Shown piece by piece: positions 20,132 to 30,388 of a stretch of 64,000 nt of DNA. The DNA is from Paracoccaceae bacterium (GTDB lineage: Bacteria > Pseudomonadota > Alphaproteobacteria > Rhodobacterales > Rhodobacteraceae). Within the stretch, counting starts at the first letter, position 1; every line of letters begins with the position of its first letter. The translations under genes were made by a program, and so were the position numbers. The stretch lies in NCBI GenBank assembly GCA_011389685.1, contig JAABTV010000009.1, positions 1-64,000 of the forward strand, read 5' to 3'. The notes beneath the pieces are model-generated. The model was not told where the DNA came from, did not search any database, and saw only the letters and a list, made by a program, of their open reading frames with translations.

Positions 20132-21439
20132 TCAGTGCTGTTTGCGAATACGCCGCACGATCCACCAGACCACCAGCACCACCAGCGGCGTCACCCCCGC
20201 GGTCAGCAGCGTTTTGTCCACGCCCGCCCCGCGTGCCAGCGGATAGGCCGCATAGCTCACCAGGTTGACCGCGTAATAGGACACCGCCACCACCGACAAC
20301 CCCTCGACCGTGCGTTGCAGCCGCAATTGCAGATCGGCCCGCCGGTCCATGCTCTCCAGCAACGCCTGGTTCTGCGCGCTGCGCTCCACATCGACCCGTG
20401 TGCGCAACAGGTCCGCCGCCCGCGCGGCCCGCGCCACCATCACCTGAAGCCGCGCCTCGGTGGCCCTGACCGTGCGCATCGCCGGGTCGAACCGGCGCAG
20501 CATGAACTCGGCGAAGGTCTGCCGCCCGGCGAACCGCGCCTCGCGCATCACCTCGACACGCTCATGCACCAGCCGCTCATAGGCCGCCGTCGCGCTGAAC
20601 CGGAACGATGTCTGCGCCGCGATCTGCTCCAGCGCCCCCGACACTTCCAGCAACTGCCCGAGCGTCTCCTCGGCCGGGCGCGCCTTTTCACCCATATCCT
20701 CCACCAGATCGGTCAGCCGCGCGCCGGTGCGGGCAAGCTCCGGCGAAAGCGCGCGGGCCCGTGCAAACCCCAGAAGCGACAGCGTCTTGTAGGTCTCGAT
20801 CTCGCAAAGCCGCTGCACGATCCGACCGACCCGGCGCTGCCCGATCCCGTCGGTCACGAAAACCGCAAAGCGCAGATGCCCGGCCGGATCGATCCGGAAA
20901 TCGCCCGCCATCACCGCCGCATCGTCCAGCACGTGACTGGCCGCCAGGCTATCGGGCACGAACCAGTCGGTCATCCGCGCCGACATCTCCGCCTCGCCCC
21001 CCCGCGGCTCCACCCGGATCAACGCCGATGTGATCCGCATCCCCGGCGCGGCCTCCAGCCAATCCGCCGGAAACACCTCGAAATCCGCCGGATCAAAGGC
21101 GCGCGATGACAGCCCCCCCGAAAAGGCGGTGTAGGTCACGACCTCGGTATGGCTCTCCCACTTGATCCAATGCCGCCCCACCGGGCCGAAATAATGCGTG
21201 GCATCCGGCTTGGGATGCGGCGCGCCGTGCCGGTCCAGCAACGCACAAAGATGCGCCATGTCCGCAGCCCGGTCCCGCCCGGCCGCATTGCCCGACTGCT
21301 TCAACGCCAGGAAAACTGCGGTGCATGGCACATCGAGCGACGGGAAGGGCCGCGCATGCATCTCGTTGGCAAGCTCGTATCTGAGCGGATGATCTTCCAC
21401 CGGCCCTGTCCCCCGCGTCACGTCAACCGGGGCCAGCAT
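20132..21439 (-). CDS. DUF3422 family membrane protein
   Basis: 435 aa; DHPLRYELANEMHARPFPSLDVPC start typical of DUF3422; C-terminal TM helices. Confidence 0.8.
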   Translation of the reverse strand: MLAPVDVTRGTGPVEDHPLRYELANEMHARPFPSLDVPCTAVFLALKQSGNAAGRDRAADMAHLCALLDRHGAPHPKPDATHYFGPVGRHWIKWESHTEVVTYTAFSGGLSSRAFDPADFEVFPADWLEAAPGMRITSALIRVEPRGGEAEMSARMTDWFVPDSLAASHVLDDAAVMAGDFRIDPAGHLRFAVFVTDGIGQRRVGRIVQRLCEIETYKTLSLLGFARARALSPELARTGARLTDLVEDMGEKARPAEETLGQLLEVSGALEQIAAQTSFRFSATAAYERLVHERVEVMREARFAGRQTFAEFMLRRFDPAMRTVRATEARLQVMVARAARAADLLRTRVDVERSAQNQALLESMDRRADLQLRLQRTVEGLSVVAVSYYAVNLVSYAAYPLARGAGVDKTLLTAGVTPLVVLVVWWIVRRIRKQH

Positions 21440-21484
21440 ACACGCGCCGGCGGACCGCTCAATCAGCCAAAACCGCGCGGGGCC

Positions 21485-22246
21485 TCAGCCGTCGTAGTCG
21501 GGCGCGCGTTTCTCGCCCATGGCCGCCACGCTCTCGGCGAATTCCGGCCCCTGCAACTGCGCCGCGAACAGCTTCGATTCCGCCGCCATGCACTCAGTCA
21601 CCGCCTCGCGCCCCTGCCGGATCAATCCTTTCGAGAGCCGCATCGCCACCGGCGCCGACCCGGCCACGCCGCGCGCGATCTCTGCGACCGCATCGCTCAA
21701 TTCCGCATCCGCGAACACCCGGGCCACCAGCCCGGCCCGCTCGGCCTCATGGGCACTCAGGGTCCGCCCGGCCAACAGCATGTCATTGGCCACCGCCATC
21801 CCGACCGCGGCGGGCAGCAACAGCGACGAACCCGCCTCCGGCACCAGCCCCAGCTTCACGAAGGGCACCCCCAACGTCGCACGCTCCCCCGCATAGACCA
21901 GGTCGCAATGCAGCAGCATGGTCAGCCCGATCCCGATCCCCGGGCCGTTCACCGCCGCAATCACCGGCTTGGGACAGTCGCGGATCGCATTCAGGAACCG
22001 CCAGACCGGCGGCTCCCCGGCCTCGCGATCCCCCTTGGCGAAATCCGTGAGGTCATTGCCGGCGGTGAACATCTCCCCCGCCCCGGTCATGACCAGCGCC
22101 CGATCCCCGTCGCTCTCCCCATAAGCCTCCAGCGCATCGGCCATGGCGCTGTACATACCCTGGGTCAGCGCGTTCTTCTTATCCGGCCGGCTGATCGTCA
22201 GGGTGACAACCCGCCCCTCGCGGCTGATGATGATGTTCTCGCTCAT
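21485..22246 (-). CDS. Enoyl-CoA hydratase/isomerase family
   Basis: 253 aa; crotonase fold SRPDKKNALTQGMY, GPGIGIGLTMLLHCDLVYAGERATLGVPFVKLGLVPE. Confidence 0.9.
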   Translation of the reverse strand: MSENIIISREGRVVTLTISRPDKKNALTQGMYSAMADALEAYGESDGDRALVMTGAGEMFTAGNDLTDFAKGDREAGEPPVWRFLNAIRDCPKPVIAAVNGPGIGIGLTMLLHCDLVYAGERATLGVPFVKLGLVPEAGSSLLLPAAVGMAVANDMLLAGRTLSAHEAERAGLVARVFADAELSDAVAEIARGVAGSAPVAMRLSKGLIRQGREAVTECMAAESKLFAAQLQGPEFAESVAAMGEKRAPDYDG

Positions 22247-22358
22247 GGAGTCCTCCCTGCGGCGTTTCTCATGGGCTAGACGATCCCTGCCCGGCGATCA
22301 ACGCGCCATCCAAATGCCGTTGCGGCAGAGCCGCGTCATGGACGCATCCCCTCATCCC

Positions 22359-22380
22359 TTCATCTTGCGCCAAATACTCC
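22359..22380. repeat. Half-copy of the 1361-1382 repeat
   Basis: CTTCATCTTGCGCCAAATACTC vs CTTCATCTTGCCTGAAATACTC (3 mismatches in 22). Confidence 0.6.
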
Positions 22381-22411
22381 CGCCGGAGGCGTCCCACATC
22401 ACCCCGACGCC

Positions 22412-22464
22412 CCGCCCCCTCTGGCGAACGGGGTGGGTGGGTGGGCGGTCGCCAGAGGGGGCGG
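22412..22464. repeat. 15-bp perfect inverted repeat enclosing a G-quadruplex motif
   Basis: CCGCCCCCTCTGGCG (22412-22426) / CGCCAGAGGGGGCGG (22450-22464); loop contains GGGGTGGGTGGGTGGG (22430-22445). Confidence 0.8.
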
Positions 22465-22469
22465 CCACG

Positions 22470-22496
22470 AAAAAGGGCGCCCCCGAAGGCGCCCCT
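22470..22496 (-). terminator. Rho-independent terminator of the pntAB operon
   Basis: On minus strand: GGGCGCC-ttcggg-GGCGCCC followed by TTTTT. Confidence 0.85.
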
Positions 22497-22518
22497 TTCC
22501 CCATCCATGACACCCCCG

Positions 22519-24003
22519 TCAATCGAGCAGCGTCAGCAACTTGTCGAGACTGGCTTTCGCATCGCCATAGAACATCCGCGTGTTCTCCTTGAAGAACAGC
22601 GGGTTCTCGATCCCCGAATAGCCGGTCCCCTGGCCACGCTTGCTGACGAAAACCTGTTTCGCCTTCCACACTTCCAGCACCGGCATCCCGGCGATCGGGC
22701 TGTTGGGATCATCCTGTGCGGCCGGGTTCACGATGTCGTTCGACCCGATCACAATCACCACGTCGGTATCAGGGAAATCCTCGTTGATCTCGTCCATCTC
22801 CATCACGATGTCATAGGGCACCTTGGCCTCGGCCAGCAGCACGTTCATATGCCCCGGCAGACGCCCCGCCACCGGGTGAATGGCGAACCGCACAGTCTTG
22901 CCCTTGGCCCGCAGCCGCTTGGTCAGTTCCGAAACCGATTGCTGCGCCTGCGCCACCGCCATGCCATAGCCCGGCACGATGATCACGCTGTCGGCCTCAT
23001 CGAGCGCCTGCGCCACGCCATCGGCCTCGACCGCGACCTGTTCGCCCTCGACCTCCATCGCCGGGCCCGACGTGCCGCCGAACCCGCCAAGAATGACGCT
23101 GACGAAATGCCGGTTCATCGCCTTGCACATGATATAGCTCAGGATCGCCCCCGAACTGCCCACCAGCGCACCGACCACGATCAGCAGGTCATTACCAAGG
23201 CTGAACCCGATCGCCGCCGCGGCCCAACCCGAATAGGAGTTGAGCATCGACACCACCACCGGCATGTCGGCCCCGCCGATCCCCATGATCAGGTGATAGC
23301 CGATGAAGAACGCCAGCAGCGTGAGCGCGATCAGCGTCCAGATCCCGGCACCGCCGAGATAAAGCGCGGCAACCACCAGCGAAAGAATGGCCGCGCCGGC
23401 ATTGAGCATGTGACCACCGGGCAGTTTCTTGGCCGCACTGTCCACCTTGCCCGCCAGCTTGCCATAGGCAATGACCGACCCGGTAAACGTCACCGCCCCG
23501 ATCCAGATGCCCAGCATCAGCTCGACCTTGAGGATGTTGATCTCCACCGCCGTCTTCTTGGCGACGATCGCGGCAAATCCGGTGAACTGCTTGGCAAAGG
23601 CCATCGCCTCGAGCGAGGCTTCCTCGAGCCGCGGAAAGGCCAGCCCGGCCTCGCCAAAGGCGGCGGCGACGCGCCCCATCTCGAGATCGGCATTGAGCCC
23701 GACAAACACCGCCGCGAGGCCCACAAGGCTGTGCATGATCGCAACCAGCTCGGGCATCTGCGTCATCTGCACCCGCGTGGCCAGTTGATAGCCGACCAGA
23801 CCGCCCGCCCCGATCAGCACCAGCGACAGAAGCCAGAGCCCCTGCCCCGGCCCGACCAGCGTAGCCAGCACGGCGACGGCCATGCCGACGATGCCGTACC
23901 AGATCGCGCGCTTGGCGCTTTCCTGCCCGCTCAAACCTCCCAGGCTGAGGATGAAGAGAACAGCTGCGACCGCATAGGCCGCTATCGTGAATCCGAAGTC
24001 CAT
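22519..24003 (-). CDS. pntB: NAD(P) transhydrogenase subunit beta
   Basis: 494 aa; multi-TM then NADP-binding domain ([32 protein letters not shown]). Confidence 0.95.
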   Translation of the reverse strand: MDFGFTIAAYAVAAVLFILSLGGLSGQESAKRAIWYGIVGMAVAVLATLVGPGQGLWLLSLVLIGAGGLVGYQLATRVQMTQMPELVAIMHSLVGLAAVFVGLNADLEMGRVAAAFGEAGLAFPRLEEASLEAMAFAKQFTGFAAIVAKKTAVEINILKVELMLGIWIGAVTFTGSVIAYGKLAGKVDSAAKKLPGGHMLNAGAAILSLVVAALYLGGAGIWTLIALTLLAFFIGYHLIMGIGGADMPVVVSMLNSYSGWAAAAIGFSLGNDLLIVVGALVGSSGAILSYIMCKAMNRHFVSVILGGFGGTSGPAMEVEGEQVAVEADGVAQALDEADSVIIVPGYGMAVAQAQQSVSELTKRLRAKGKTVRFAIHPVAGRLPGHMNVLLAEAKVPYDIVMEMDEINEDFPDTDVVIVIGSNDIVNPAAQDDPNSPIAGMPVLEVWKAKQVFVSKRGQGTGYSGIENPLFFKENTRMFYGDAKASLDKLLTLLD

Positions 24004-24016
24004 AATCCCCTCCGCC

Positions 24017-25588
24017 TTATGATTTCTGGAACATGGCGAGCATGCGCCGTGTCACGAGGAAGCCGCCGAAGATGTTGATCCCGGCCATGAAGACCGCAAG
24101 CGCGGCGAGGATGGTGATCAGCAACGAACTCGATCCGATCTGCATCAGCGCACCGAGGATGATGATCGACGAGATCGCGTTGGTCACCGCCATCAGCGGC
24201 GTGTGCAGGCTGTGGCTCACGCCCCAGATCACCTGGAAGCCGACAAAGACCGCCAGCAGAAACACGATGAAATGCTGCATGAAACTCGCCGGCGCCACCA
24301 GCCCGACCGACAGCACCAGCGCCGCACCGATGCCCAGCAAGGTTACCTGTTGCCTGGTCTGCTCTTTGAAGGCGGCCACCTCGGCGGCGCGTTTCTCTTC
24401 CGGCGTCAGTTCCTTGGCCTTCTCCTGCGGGCGCGTCGCGATCGCCGCCACCTTGGGCGGCGGTGGCGGGAAGGTGATCTCGCCCTGATGGGTCACGGTC
24501 GCCCCGCGGATCACGTCGTCTTCCATGTTGTGATTGATCTGGCCATCCTTCTCGGGGGTCAGATCGGTCAACATGTGGCGGATATTGGTGGCATAGAGCA
24601 AAGACGCCTGGGTCGCCATCCGGCTCGGGAAATCGGTGTAGCCGATGATGGTGACGCCATTGTCGGTCACGACCTTCTTGTCGGCGACCGTGCCCTCGAC
24701 ATTGCCGCCCTTCTCGGCGGCCAGATCGACGATCACCGACCCGCGCCGCATCGCCTTGACCATGTCGTCGAGCCACAGCTTGGGCGCCTCGCGGTTGGGG
24801 ATCAGCGCCGTGGTGATCACGATATCCATGTCGGGCGCCAATTCGCGGAACTTGGCCAATTGCGCCTCGCGGAACTCGGGGCTCGACACGCTGGCATAGC
24901 CGCCGGTCGCCGCGCCGTCCTGCTGTTCCTCCTCGAAATCGAGATAGACGAACTCGGCGCCCATCGATTCGACCTGTTCGGCCACCTCGGGGCGCACGTC
25001 AAAGGCATAGACCACCGCGCCAAGGCTCACCGCGGCCCCGATCGCGGCCAGGCCCGCGACACCCGCGCCCACGACCAGAACCCGCGCCGGCGGCACCTTG
25101 CCCGCGGCCGTGATCTGACCGGTGAAGAACCGGCCATAATTGTTGCCCGCCTCGATCACCGCGCGATAGCCCGCGATATTGGCCATCGACGACAGCGCGT
25201 CCATCTTCTGCGCCCGACTGATGCGCGGCACCATCTCCATCGCGATGACCGATGCGCCCTTTTCCTTCGCGGCCTCCAGCCCGGCCTCGTTACCACCCGG
25301 ATTGAAGAAGGAAATCAGCGTCTTGTCCTTGGTCAGACGGTTCATTTCCTCGTCCGTGGGGATGCGCACCTTGGCGATGATGTCGGCATCCTTCCACAGC
25401 GCATTGGCGGTCCTCTTGATCGTGACCCCGGCCTCCTTGTAGGCCGCGTCGGTAAAGCCCGCAGCCGCTCCGGCGCCGGTCTCGATCAGACATTCATAGC
25501 CCAGCTTCTGCAATTGCAGCGCCGAGTCCGGGGTCATCGCGACACGCGCTTCCCCCTCGATGACTTCTTTTGGCGTTCCGATTTTCAC
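24017..25588 (-). CDS. pntA: NAD(P) transhydrogenase subunit alpha (alpha1 + alpha2 domains fused)
   Basis: 523 aa from a GTG start ([23 protein letters not shown]); AlaDH/PNT domains plus C-terminal TM helices. Confidence 0.94.
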   Translation of the reverse strand: MKIGTPKEVIEGEARVAMTPDSALQLQKLGYECLIETGAGAAAGFTDAAYKEAGVTIKRTANALWKDADIIAKVRIPTDEEMNRLTKDKTLISFFNPGGNEAGLEAAKEKGASVIAMEMVPRISRAQKMDALSSMANIAGYRAVIEAGNNYGRFFTGQITAAGKVPPARVLVVGAGVAGLAAIGAAVSLGAVVYAFDVRPEVAEQVESMGAEFVYLDFEEEQQDGAATGGYASVSSPEFREAQLAKFRELAPDMDIVITTALIPNREAPKLWLDDMVKAMRRGSVIVDLAAEKGGNVEGTVADKKVVTDNGVTIIGYTDFPSRMATQASLLYATNIRHMLTDLTPEKDGQINHNMEDDVIRGATVTHQGEITFPPPPPKVAAIATRPQEKAKELTPEEKRAAEVAAFKEQTRQQVTLLGIGAALVLSVGLVAPASFMQHFIVFLLAVFVGFQVIWGVSHSLHTPLMAVTNAISSIIILGALMQIGSSSLLITILAALAVFMAGINIFGGFLVTRRMLAMFQKS

Positions 25589-25753
25589 CTTGTCACTTCC
25601 CTTTTCGTTCCTGTCCGCCGCGCCCCCCGGCACGACCCCTCGCGTGGCTGGCTGCCCTTATGGCACATCCCGCAGCGATCTTCGATTGCCGGAATGTCGC
25701 ATTGCAAGCCCGTTTTGCCGCTTGAGGCTCCATGCCGTCGGATTTTCCATCCG

Positions 25754-26206
25754 TCAAACCCAACGCCGCGTCTTTTGGCAATAGCGCGCGAACTCGGCGC
25801 GGAACTTGCGGCGCAGGCGGTTTTCCTCGGCAATTATGAAATGCCGCTCGATCCACCACACGAAGACCGGCACCAGCGGCAGCGCCAGCACCGCGTCCCA
25901 GTAAAGGATGCAGCCCAGAAGGATCAGCGCATCGCCGACGTAGATCGGGTTGCGCGTGCGCGAGAAGATCCCCGATTGCACCAGCGCATCGGCCTCGCGG
26001 TGCGGAACGATCGTGGTGCGCTGGCGCCACATCTCGTAAACCGCCAGCGCCATCAGCAAAAGCCCCGCCCCGGCCAGAAGACCGCCCAGGAAATCCGCCG
26101 GCGCCCCGCCGAAACTCAACCCCATCGGGAAATGGCGCGCCTGCCACCACGCCAGCCCGAGGCACAGCGCCAGCCAGACCGGCGGTATGTCGACCCATTT
26201 CAGCAT
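25754..26206 (-). CDS. Isoprenylcysteine carboxyl methyltransferase (ICMT)-family membrane methyltransferase
   Basis: 150 aa; SGIFSRTRNPIYVGDALILLG...EENRLRRKFRAEFARYCQKTRRWV. Confidence 0.82.
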   Translation of the reverse strand: MLKWVDIPPVWLALCLGLAWWQARHFPMGLSFGGAPADFLGGLLAGAGLLLMALAVYEMWRQRTTIVPHREADALVQSGIFSRTRNPIYVGDALILLGCILYWDAVLALPLVPVFVWWIERHFIIAEENRLRRKFRAEFARYCQKTRRWV

Positions 26207-26354
26207 CCTGCGTCATACCTCCTGCATCCGCACGCACCCGCGTCCCGGCTTATACACATTCGGCCATCCGAATGTCGACCGCGATGACGGAACGACACGG
26301 CTTGCCCCCGGCCCGCGCGGCGCTACTCTGGGCACAAATCAGGGAGGATAAGCA

Positions 26355-27107
26355 ATGATGTTGAATGGCAAACACGCGCTCGTCACCGGCGGCGGCACCG
26401 GGATCGGCCTCGCCATCGCCCGCGCCCTCGTGTCCGAGGGTGCCGAGGTCACGATCACCGGGCGGCGGCTTTCGGTGCTTGAGGAGGTGGCGGGCGACGG
26501 GATGCACCCGCTCGCGATGGACGTGGCCGACGAGGCGCAGGTGCGCGACGGCATCGACGCCGCCGTGACCGCCCGCGGACCCGTCCAGATCTGCGTGGCC
26601 AATGCCGGCATCGCCGAGGGCCGCAAGCTGCACAAGACCGACACCGAACTGTGGCGGCGCATCATGTCGATCAATCTCGACGGCTGTTTCTTCACCATCC
26701 GCGAATCGCTGCGCTCGATGACCGGCACCGACTGGGGCCGGGTGATCGCGGTCTCTTCCATCGCGGGGCTGCGCGGCGCGCCGGGGGCGGGCGCCTACGC
26801 CGCCTCGAAACATGGCGTCATCGGCATGATCCGCTCCTTCGCCGAGGATTTCCTGGGCCAGCCTTACACCTTCAACTCGATCTGCCCGGGCTATGTCGAT
26901 ACCCCCATCGTCACCCGCAACACCGACGCCATCGCCGACCGCGCGGGCGTGTCCAGGGACGAGGCGCGCGACATGATGGTGCAGATGAACCGCCATCAGA
27001 AACTGATCTCGCCCGAAGAGGTCGCCGCCGCCGCGCTCTGGCTGTGCAACCCCCTCTCCGAAAGCACCAACGGCACCGAAGTGCGCATCGCCGGCGGCCA
27101 GGTCTGA
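26355..27107 (+). CDS. SDR-family oxidoreductase
   Basis: 250 aa; TGGGTGIGLAIA, NAG, Y-A-A-S-K catalytic motif (GAYAASKHGV). Confidence 0.9.
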   Translation: MMLNGKHALVTGGGTGIGLAIARALVSEGAEVTITGRRLSVLEEVAGDGMHPLAMDVADEAQVRDGIDAAVTARGPVQICVANAGIAEGRKLHKTDTELWRRIMSINLDGCFFTIRESLRSMTGTDWGRVIAVSSIAGLRGAPGAGAYAASKHGVIGMIRSFAEDFLGQPYTFNSICPGYVDTPIVTRNTDAIADRAGVSRDEARDMMVQMNRHQKLISPEEVAAAALWLCNPLSESTNGTEVRIAGGQV

Positions 27108-27273
27108 CTCGACCACACATGACCTCGACAGGCCGGGCAGGATCCGGTCTGTTATCCGATAACACGCCGCCATCCCGCGCCTGTCTTTGAATGACAGCGC
27201 GCCCTGCGCCATTCCTGTCTCGACCGCCCGGCCAATCACCGGGCGGACGCAAGAGACAAGAGAACAGGCCGCC

Positions 27274-27417
27274 ATGACCCGCAAGATCGCCATCCTGACC
27301 CTGACCGGCACGAGCCTCGTCGCGCTGCTCGCCATGCTCACCCTCCCCGGCAAGGAAACCGGACAGGACACCGCGCGCCTCGCCGCCCCCGCCCCGGTCA
27401 CGGTCGAACCGCTCTGA
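27274..27417 (+). CDS. Small single-TM or secreted protein of unknown function (47 aa)
   Basis: MTRKIAILTLTGTSLVALLAMLTLPGKETGQDTARLAAPAPVTVEPL; hydrophobic N-terminal segment, SD-like AGAGAA upstream. Confidence 0.45.
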   Translation: MTRKIAILTLTGTSLVALLAMLTLPGKETGQDTARLAAPAPVTVEPL

Positions 27418-27439
27418 GCGGTTTCGGAACGAACGCGCG

Positions 27440-28315
27440 TCAGAACAGGCCGAAGAACCGCTCGGGCAGCTCGAACTGAAGCGCATAATCCGGCCGGTCG
27501 AACGCGAAAAACCCGGTATCTCCGCGCGGGCCGAACGTGTCGCGCATATGCTGACGATAGGGCGCCATGTCGAACCCCTCGACCGTCTCAAGCGCCGCGA
27601 AGCCTTCGAACACCGCCCGATCCTCGCCCCGCGCCTCGGCGAACCAGTGCCGCCCGATCGCCGTCTCCTTGACCCCCGCCCCGATCTCCTGCGTGACCGC
27701 GTTGCGCCGGTTCATCGCGCCGACATATTCCGGGAAATCACAGAATTTCAGGTGCAGGAGATAGAGATCGTCGGGCGCATGCAGCTTGTCATATTGCGTG
27801 AAATGCCCGCCCCGCGCGATCTTGGTGCCCACCGACACCACACAGGGCTTGGAATAATGCGGCGCCAGCCGCACATGCCGCCGCGGCCCCAGGATACGAT
27901 CGCCCACCGCCTCGGGTTCAAGGTCGATCCGGTGGATCACCTCCAGCCCCAAAGGCGTCAGAACCCGCCGGATCGGTGCATCCCACATATACTCCAGAAG
28001 GGTCTTGCCGCTGGCCGGATCGACCACCACCAATTCGTCCACATCGCCCACGACCACGTGATCGTAGTAACTGCGCAGCCCCATCACGAGGTTGTTCAGC
28101 AACCGCCAGCGTTTCATGTCGAAATTCCTGTGCGGATCGCCCGGAATGCCGATGATATTGCACCCCGTGGCCAGATCGGCCACCGCCTCGCCACGCCCAT
28201 GATTCACGATATAGCAATTCTCGCGCCCCAGAACCTCGCCGTAATGATGCAGCCAGGCGCGCAGGAAAAACAGATCCTCGCGCACCATGGTCAATGCCGC
28301 CAGTTTCGATTGCAT
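27440..28315 (-). CDS. Glycosyltransferase family 2-like protein
   Basis: 291 aa from MQSKLAALTMVREDLFFLRAWLHHYGEVLG; DVDELVVVDP motif of the Glyco_tranf_2_4 type. Confidence 0.7.
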   Translation of the reverse strand: MQSKLAALTMVREDLFFLRAWLHHYGEVLGRENCYIVNHGRGEAVADLATGCNIIGIPGDPHRNFDMKRWRLLNNLVMGLRSYYDHVVVGDVDELVVVDPASGKTLLEYMWDAPIRRVLTPLGLEVIHRIDLEPEAVGDRILGPRRHVRLAPHYSKPCVVSVGTKIARGGHFTQYDKLHAPDDLYLLHLKFCDFPEYVGAMNRRNAVTQEIGAGVKETAIGRHWFAEARGEDRAVFEGFAALETVEGFDMAPYRQHMRDTFGPRGDTGFFAFDRPDYALQFELPERFFGLF

Positions 28316-28461
28316 CGCCCCTAGCCCCTCTTGCAGCCCCCGACCGGGGCCTTGTCCAAGCCTGTGGCTTTTCCTAACCGGTTTGATGCGGGGAAAGAAA
28401 TGAAATATTCCTTGCACAAGAGGCGCGCCACCGCACGCCGCCAGAACCGAGGCCGGGCCGC

Positions 28462-29235
28462 ATGACCTATCCCATCCCCGAGGGCTTTCGCCAGAGCGGG
28501 CGGCTCGTCCAGCGCGTGAACGACCTTGCCCTGACCCGGTTCCAGGTGCTCGGCGAACGCGCCAGCGCCACCAACCTCGTGCGCAAACTGATCGAGAAGA
28601 ACCTGCGCGTCCGGCGCAGCGACGCGCTGGGATGGAAACATGCCGCCCCGCACATGGTCGCGATCCCGGCCGATTTCCTCACCATCGTGGTGGTGCGCCA
28701 CGCCGAAAGCTGGGCGCTCTCGATGTTCAAACGCCCCTGGCATGCCGACCCCGCGATCCAGGCGCTGGAATTCCCCGCCTTCCTGCGCGCGACATGGTGC
28801 GGCGTGGTCGACCGGCTCGGCGATTTCGAGGAGATTCCCGCCGAACTCGCGAACGATCTGCGCCATCGCGAATTGCAATTCGACCGCCACCCCGTCACCG
28901 GCGCGCCCTTGCCCAATCTATTCGCCCTGCGCCGGGTCAAGCTGGCGGCGATGCTGGGCATGCTCAACCGCGACTGCAACGTGATGCTCCTGCGCGCCGA
29001 AGAGGTGCAGGCCGACCCCGAAGGCTTCGTCACATGGGCTGCGCAGGCCCTAGCGCTCGACCGCAAGAGCGACGGGTTCCAGGGTGTGAGCCGCCGCATG
29101 GGCAACCGCTTTCGCCGGGCCGTCCCGATCGTGTCGGCGCCGACACGCCTCGATGCCACCGACCGCGCCTTCATGATGGACGAGTTGGACCTCACCCTCG
29201 AATCAGCGCTGGGATACAGCTATTCCCCGGACTGA
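28462..29235 (+). CDS. Hypothetical protein, sulfotransferase-like
   Basis: 257 aa; VVVRHAESWALSMFKRPWHAD resembles the sulfotransferase 3'-PB region; weak. Confidence 0.5.
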   Translation: MTYPIPEGFRQSGRLVQRVNDLALTRFQVLGERASATNLVRKLIEKNLRVRRSDALGWKHAAPHMVAIPADFLTIVVVRHAESWALSMFKRPWHADPAIQALEFPAFLRATWCGVVDRLGDFEEIPAELANDLRHRELQFDRHPVTGAPLPNLFALRRVKLAAMLGMLNRDCNVMLLRAEEVQADPEGFVTWAAQALALDRKSDGFQGVSRRMGNRFRRAVPIVSAPTRLDATDRAFMMDELDLTLESALGYSYSPD

Positions 29236-29450
29236 GCTTTCCTGACCTCGCGCGCGCCCTTCAATGCCAGCAGGACAAAGGGCGCGCCGTGCATCAACAG
29301 GTCGAGAATGTCGATGCCGCGCGTCAACTCGCCCGCCGCCAGCATCTTGAGCTTTTCCCAGATATGCGGCTCGGGCACGAACGGCGCAAGGCCGAGTAAC
29401 AGCGTGACAACCGCCAGCATCGTCCATGAAAAACTGTCCAGAAACCGCAT
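29220..29450 (-). CDS. Small membrane protein (76 aa, two predicted TM segments)
   Basis: MRFLDSFSWTMLAVVTLLLGLAPFVPEPHIWEKLKML...; 16-bp tail-to-tail overlap with the preceding gene. Confidence 0.65.
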   Translation of the reverse strand: MRFLDSFSWTMLAVVTLLLGLAPFVPEPHIWEKLKMLAAGELTRGIDILDLLMHGAPFVLLALKGAREVRKAQSGE

Positions 29451-29481
29451 GCTGCCCTGCCCTGTTTTGACCCCGATAACG

Positions 29482-29510
29482 AAAAAAGCGCCCGCAAGGG
29501 GCGCCTTTTC
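29482..29510 (-). terminator. Rho-independent terminator downstream of tRNA-Asp
   Basis: Minus strand GCGCCC/GGGCGC stem followed by TTTTTT. Confidence 0.8.
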
Positions 29511-29520
29511 AAAGCAGCGG

Positions 29521-29597
29521 TGGCGCGGTTGACGGGGCTCGAACCCGCGACCCCCGGCGTGACAGGCCGGTACTCTAACCATCTGAGCTACAACCGC
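29521..29597 (-). tRNA. tRNA-Asp (GUC)
   Basis: Minus strand GCGGTTGTAGCTCAGATGGTTAGAGTACCGGCCTGTCACGCCGGGGGTCGCGGGTTCGAGCCCCGTCAACCGCGCCA; acceptor stem GCGGTTG/CAACCGC, anticodon GTC, encoded CCA. Confidence 0.97.
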
Positions 29598-29869
29598 CCA
29601 CTGCTTGCGCCCGGGCTGTTGGCCTGAGCGTGGCGCTGTGTTTAGGGCCAGCCGCGCGGGGCGTCAAGCGCCTGTTGACCCGTTATTCGCGAAAAATGCG
29701 CATCACCACCGTTGCGCCTTGGTCACAGTCGGCCCCGGCGCAAACACTCATCACATTCCGGCCCGGCGCATGCCACTTTCTCCGCGCAGCCTGAGCGAAT
29801 GACCAACGCGCCGCCCGGTGCTTCGCCGGTCCGCGCCCCAAGGCAGAACTCGAGCAGAAAGGGCAAGAC

Positions 29870-29998
29870 ATGGCGTCTTCGAAACCCCCGAAACCGGCCA
29901 ACGGGTCGTCACCGAACCCAACCCCCCGGCCCGAGACGAAATCCCCCCGGCCCGAGGCGCGCCCCAGGCCCATAATCACCGACTACGCATCGCTTTGA
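29870..29998 (+). CDS. Possible 42-aa Pro/Ser/Lys/Arg-rich small protein
   Basis: ATG..TGA encodes MASSKPPKPANGSSPNPTPRPETKSPRPEARPRPIITDYASL with SD-like AGAAAGG upstream; absent from the >=60-aa ORF track. Confidence 0.3.
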   Translation: MASSKPPKPANGSSPNPTPRPETKSPRPEARPRPIITDYASL

Positions 29999-30034
29999 GG
30001 TGACAGCACCCCCTGCGCGGCCTATCCTGCGCGC

Positions 30035-30388
30035 ATGAGCACTCCGATTTCCTCGATCCGCAATCTTGGCCCCGCGACCGAGGCGGCCTTTGCCCGCGCC
30101 GGGATCACCTCGGCCGAGGAACTGCGCGAGATCGGCGCCGACGCCGCCTATGCACGGCTCCTCGAAACCGGACAGCGCCCGCATTTCATCGCCTATTACG
30201 TGCTGGTCATGGGGCTTCAGGGGCGCCCGTGGAACGATTGCAAGGGCGACGAGAAAGCCGCCCTGCGCAAGCGATTCGACGCGATCAAGGCCAGCGGACA
30301 TGACAAGGGCCGCTCCGATCTCGAAGCGGCCCTCAACGCGATTGGCGTTGTCGAACGAAAGACAGGCGTTCTCGGGAACACCCGCTAA
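30035..30388 (+). CDS. TfoX C-terminal domain-containing protein
   Basis: 117 aa; SSIRNLGPATEAAFARAGITSAEELREIGADAAYARLLETG. Confidence 0.85.
   Translation: MSTPISSIRNLGPATEAAFARAGITSAEELREIGADAAYARLLETGQRPHFIAYYVLVMGLQGRPWNDCKGDEKAALRKRFDAIKASGHDKGRSDLEAALNAIGVVERKTGVLGNTR

Noticed and set aside
24203-26287. 694-aa plus-strand ORF opposite pntA
   Set aside because: Shadow ORF with biased composition; pntA on the other strand is unambiguous.
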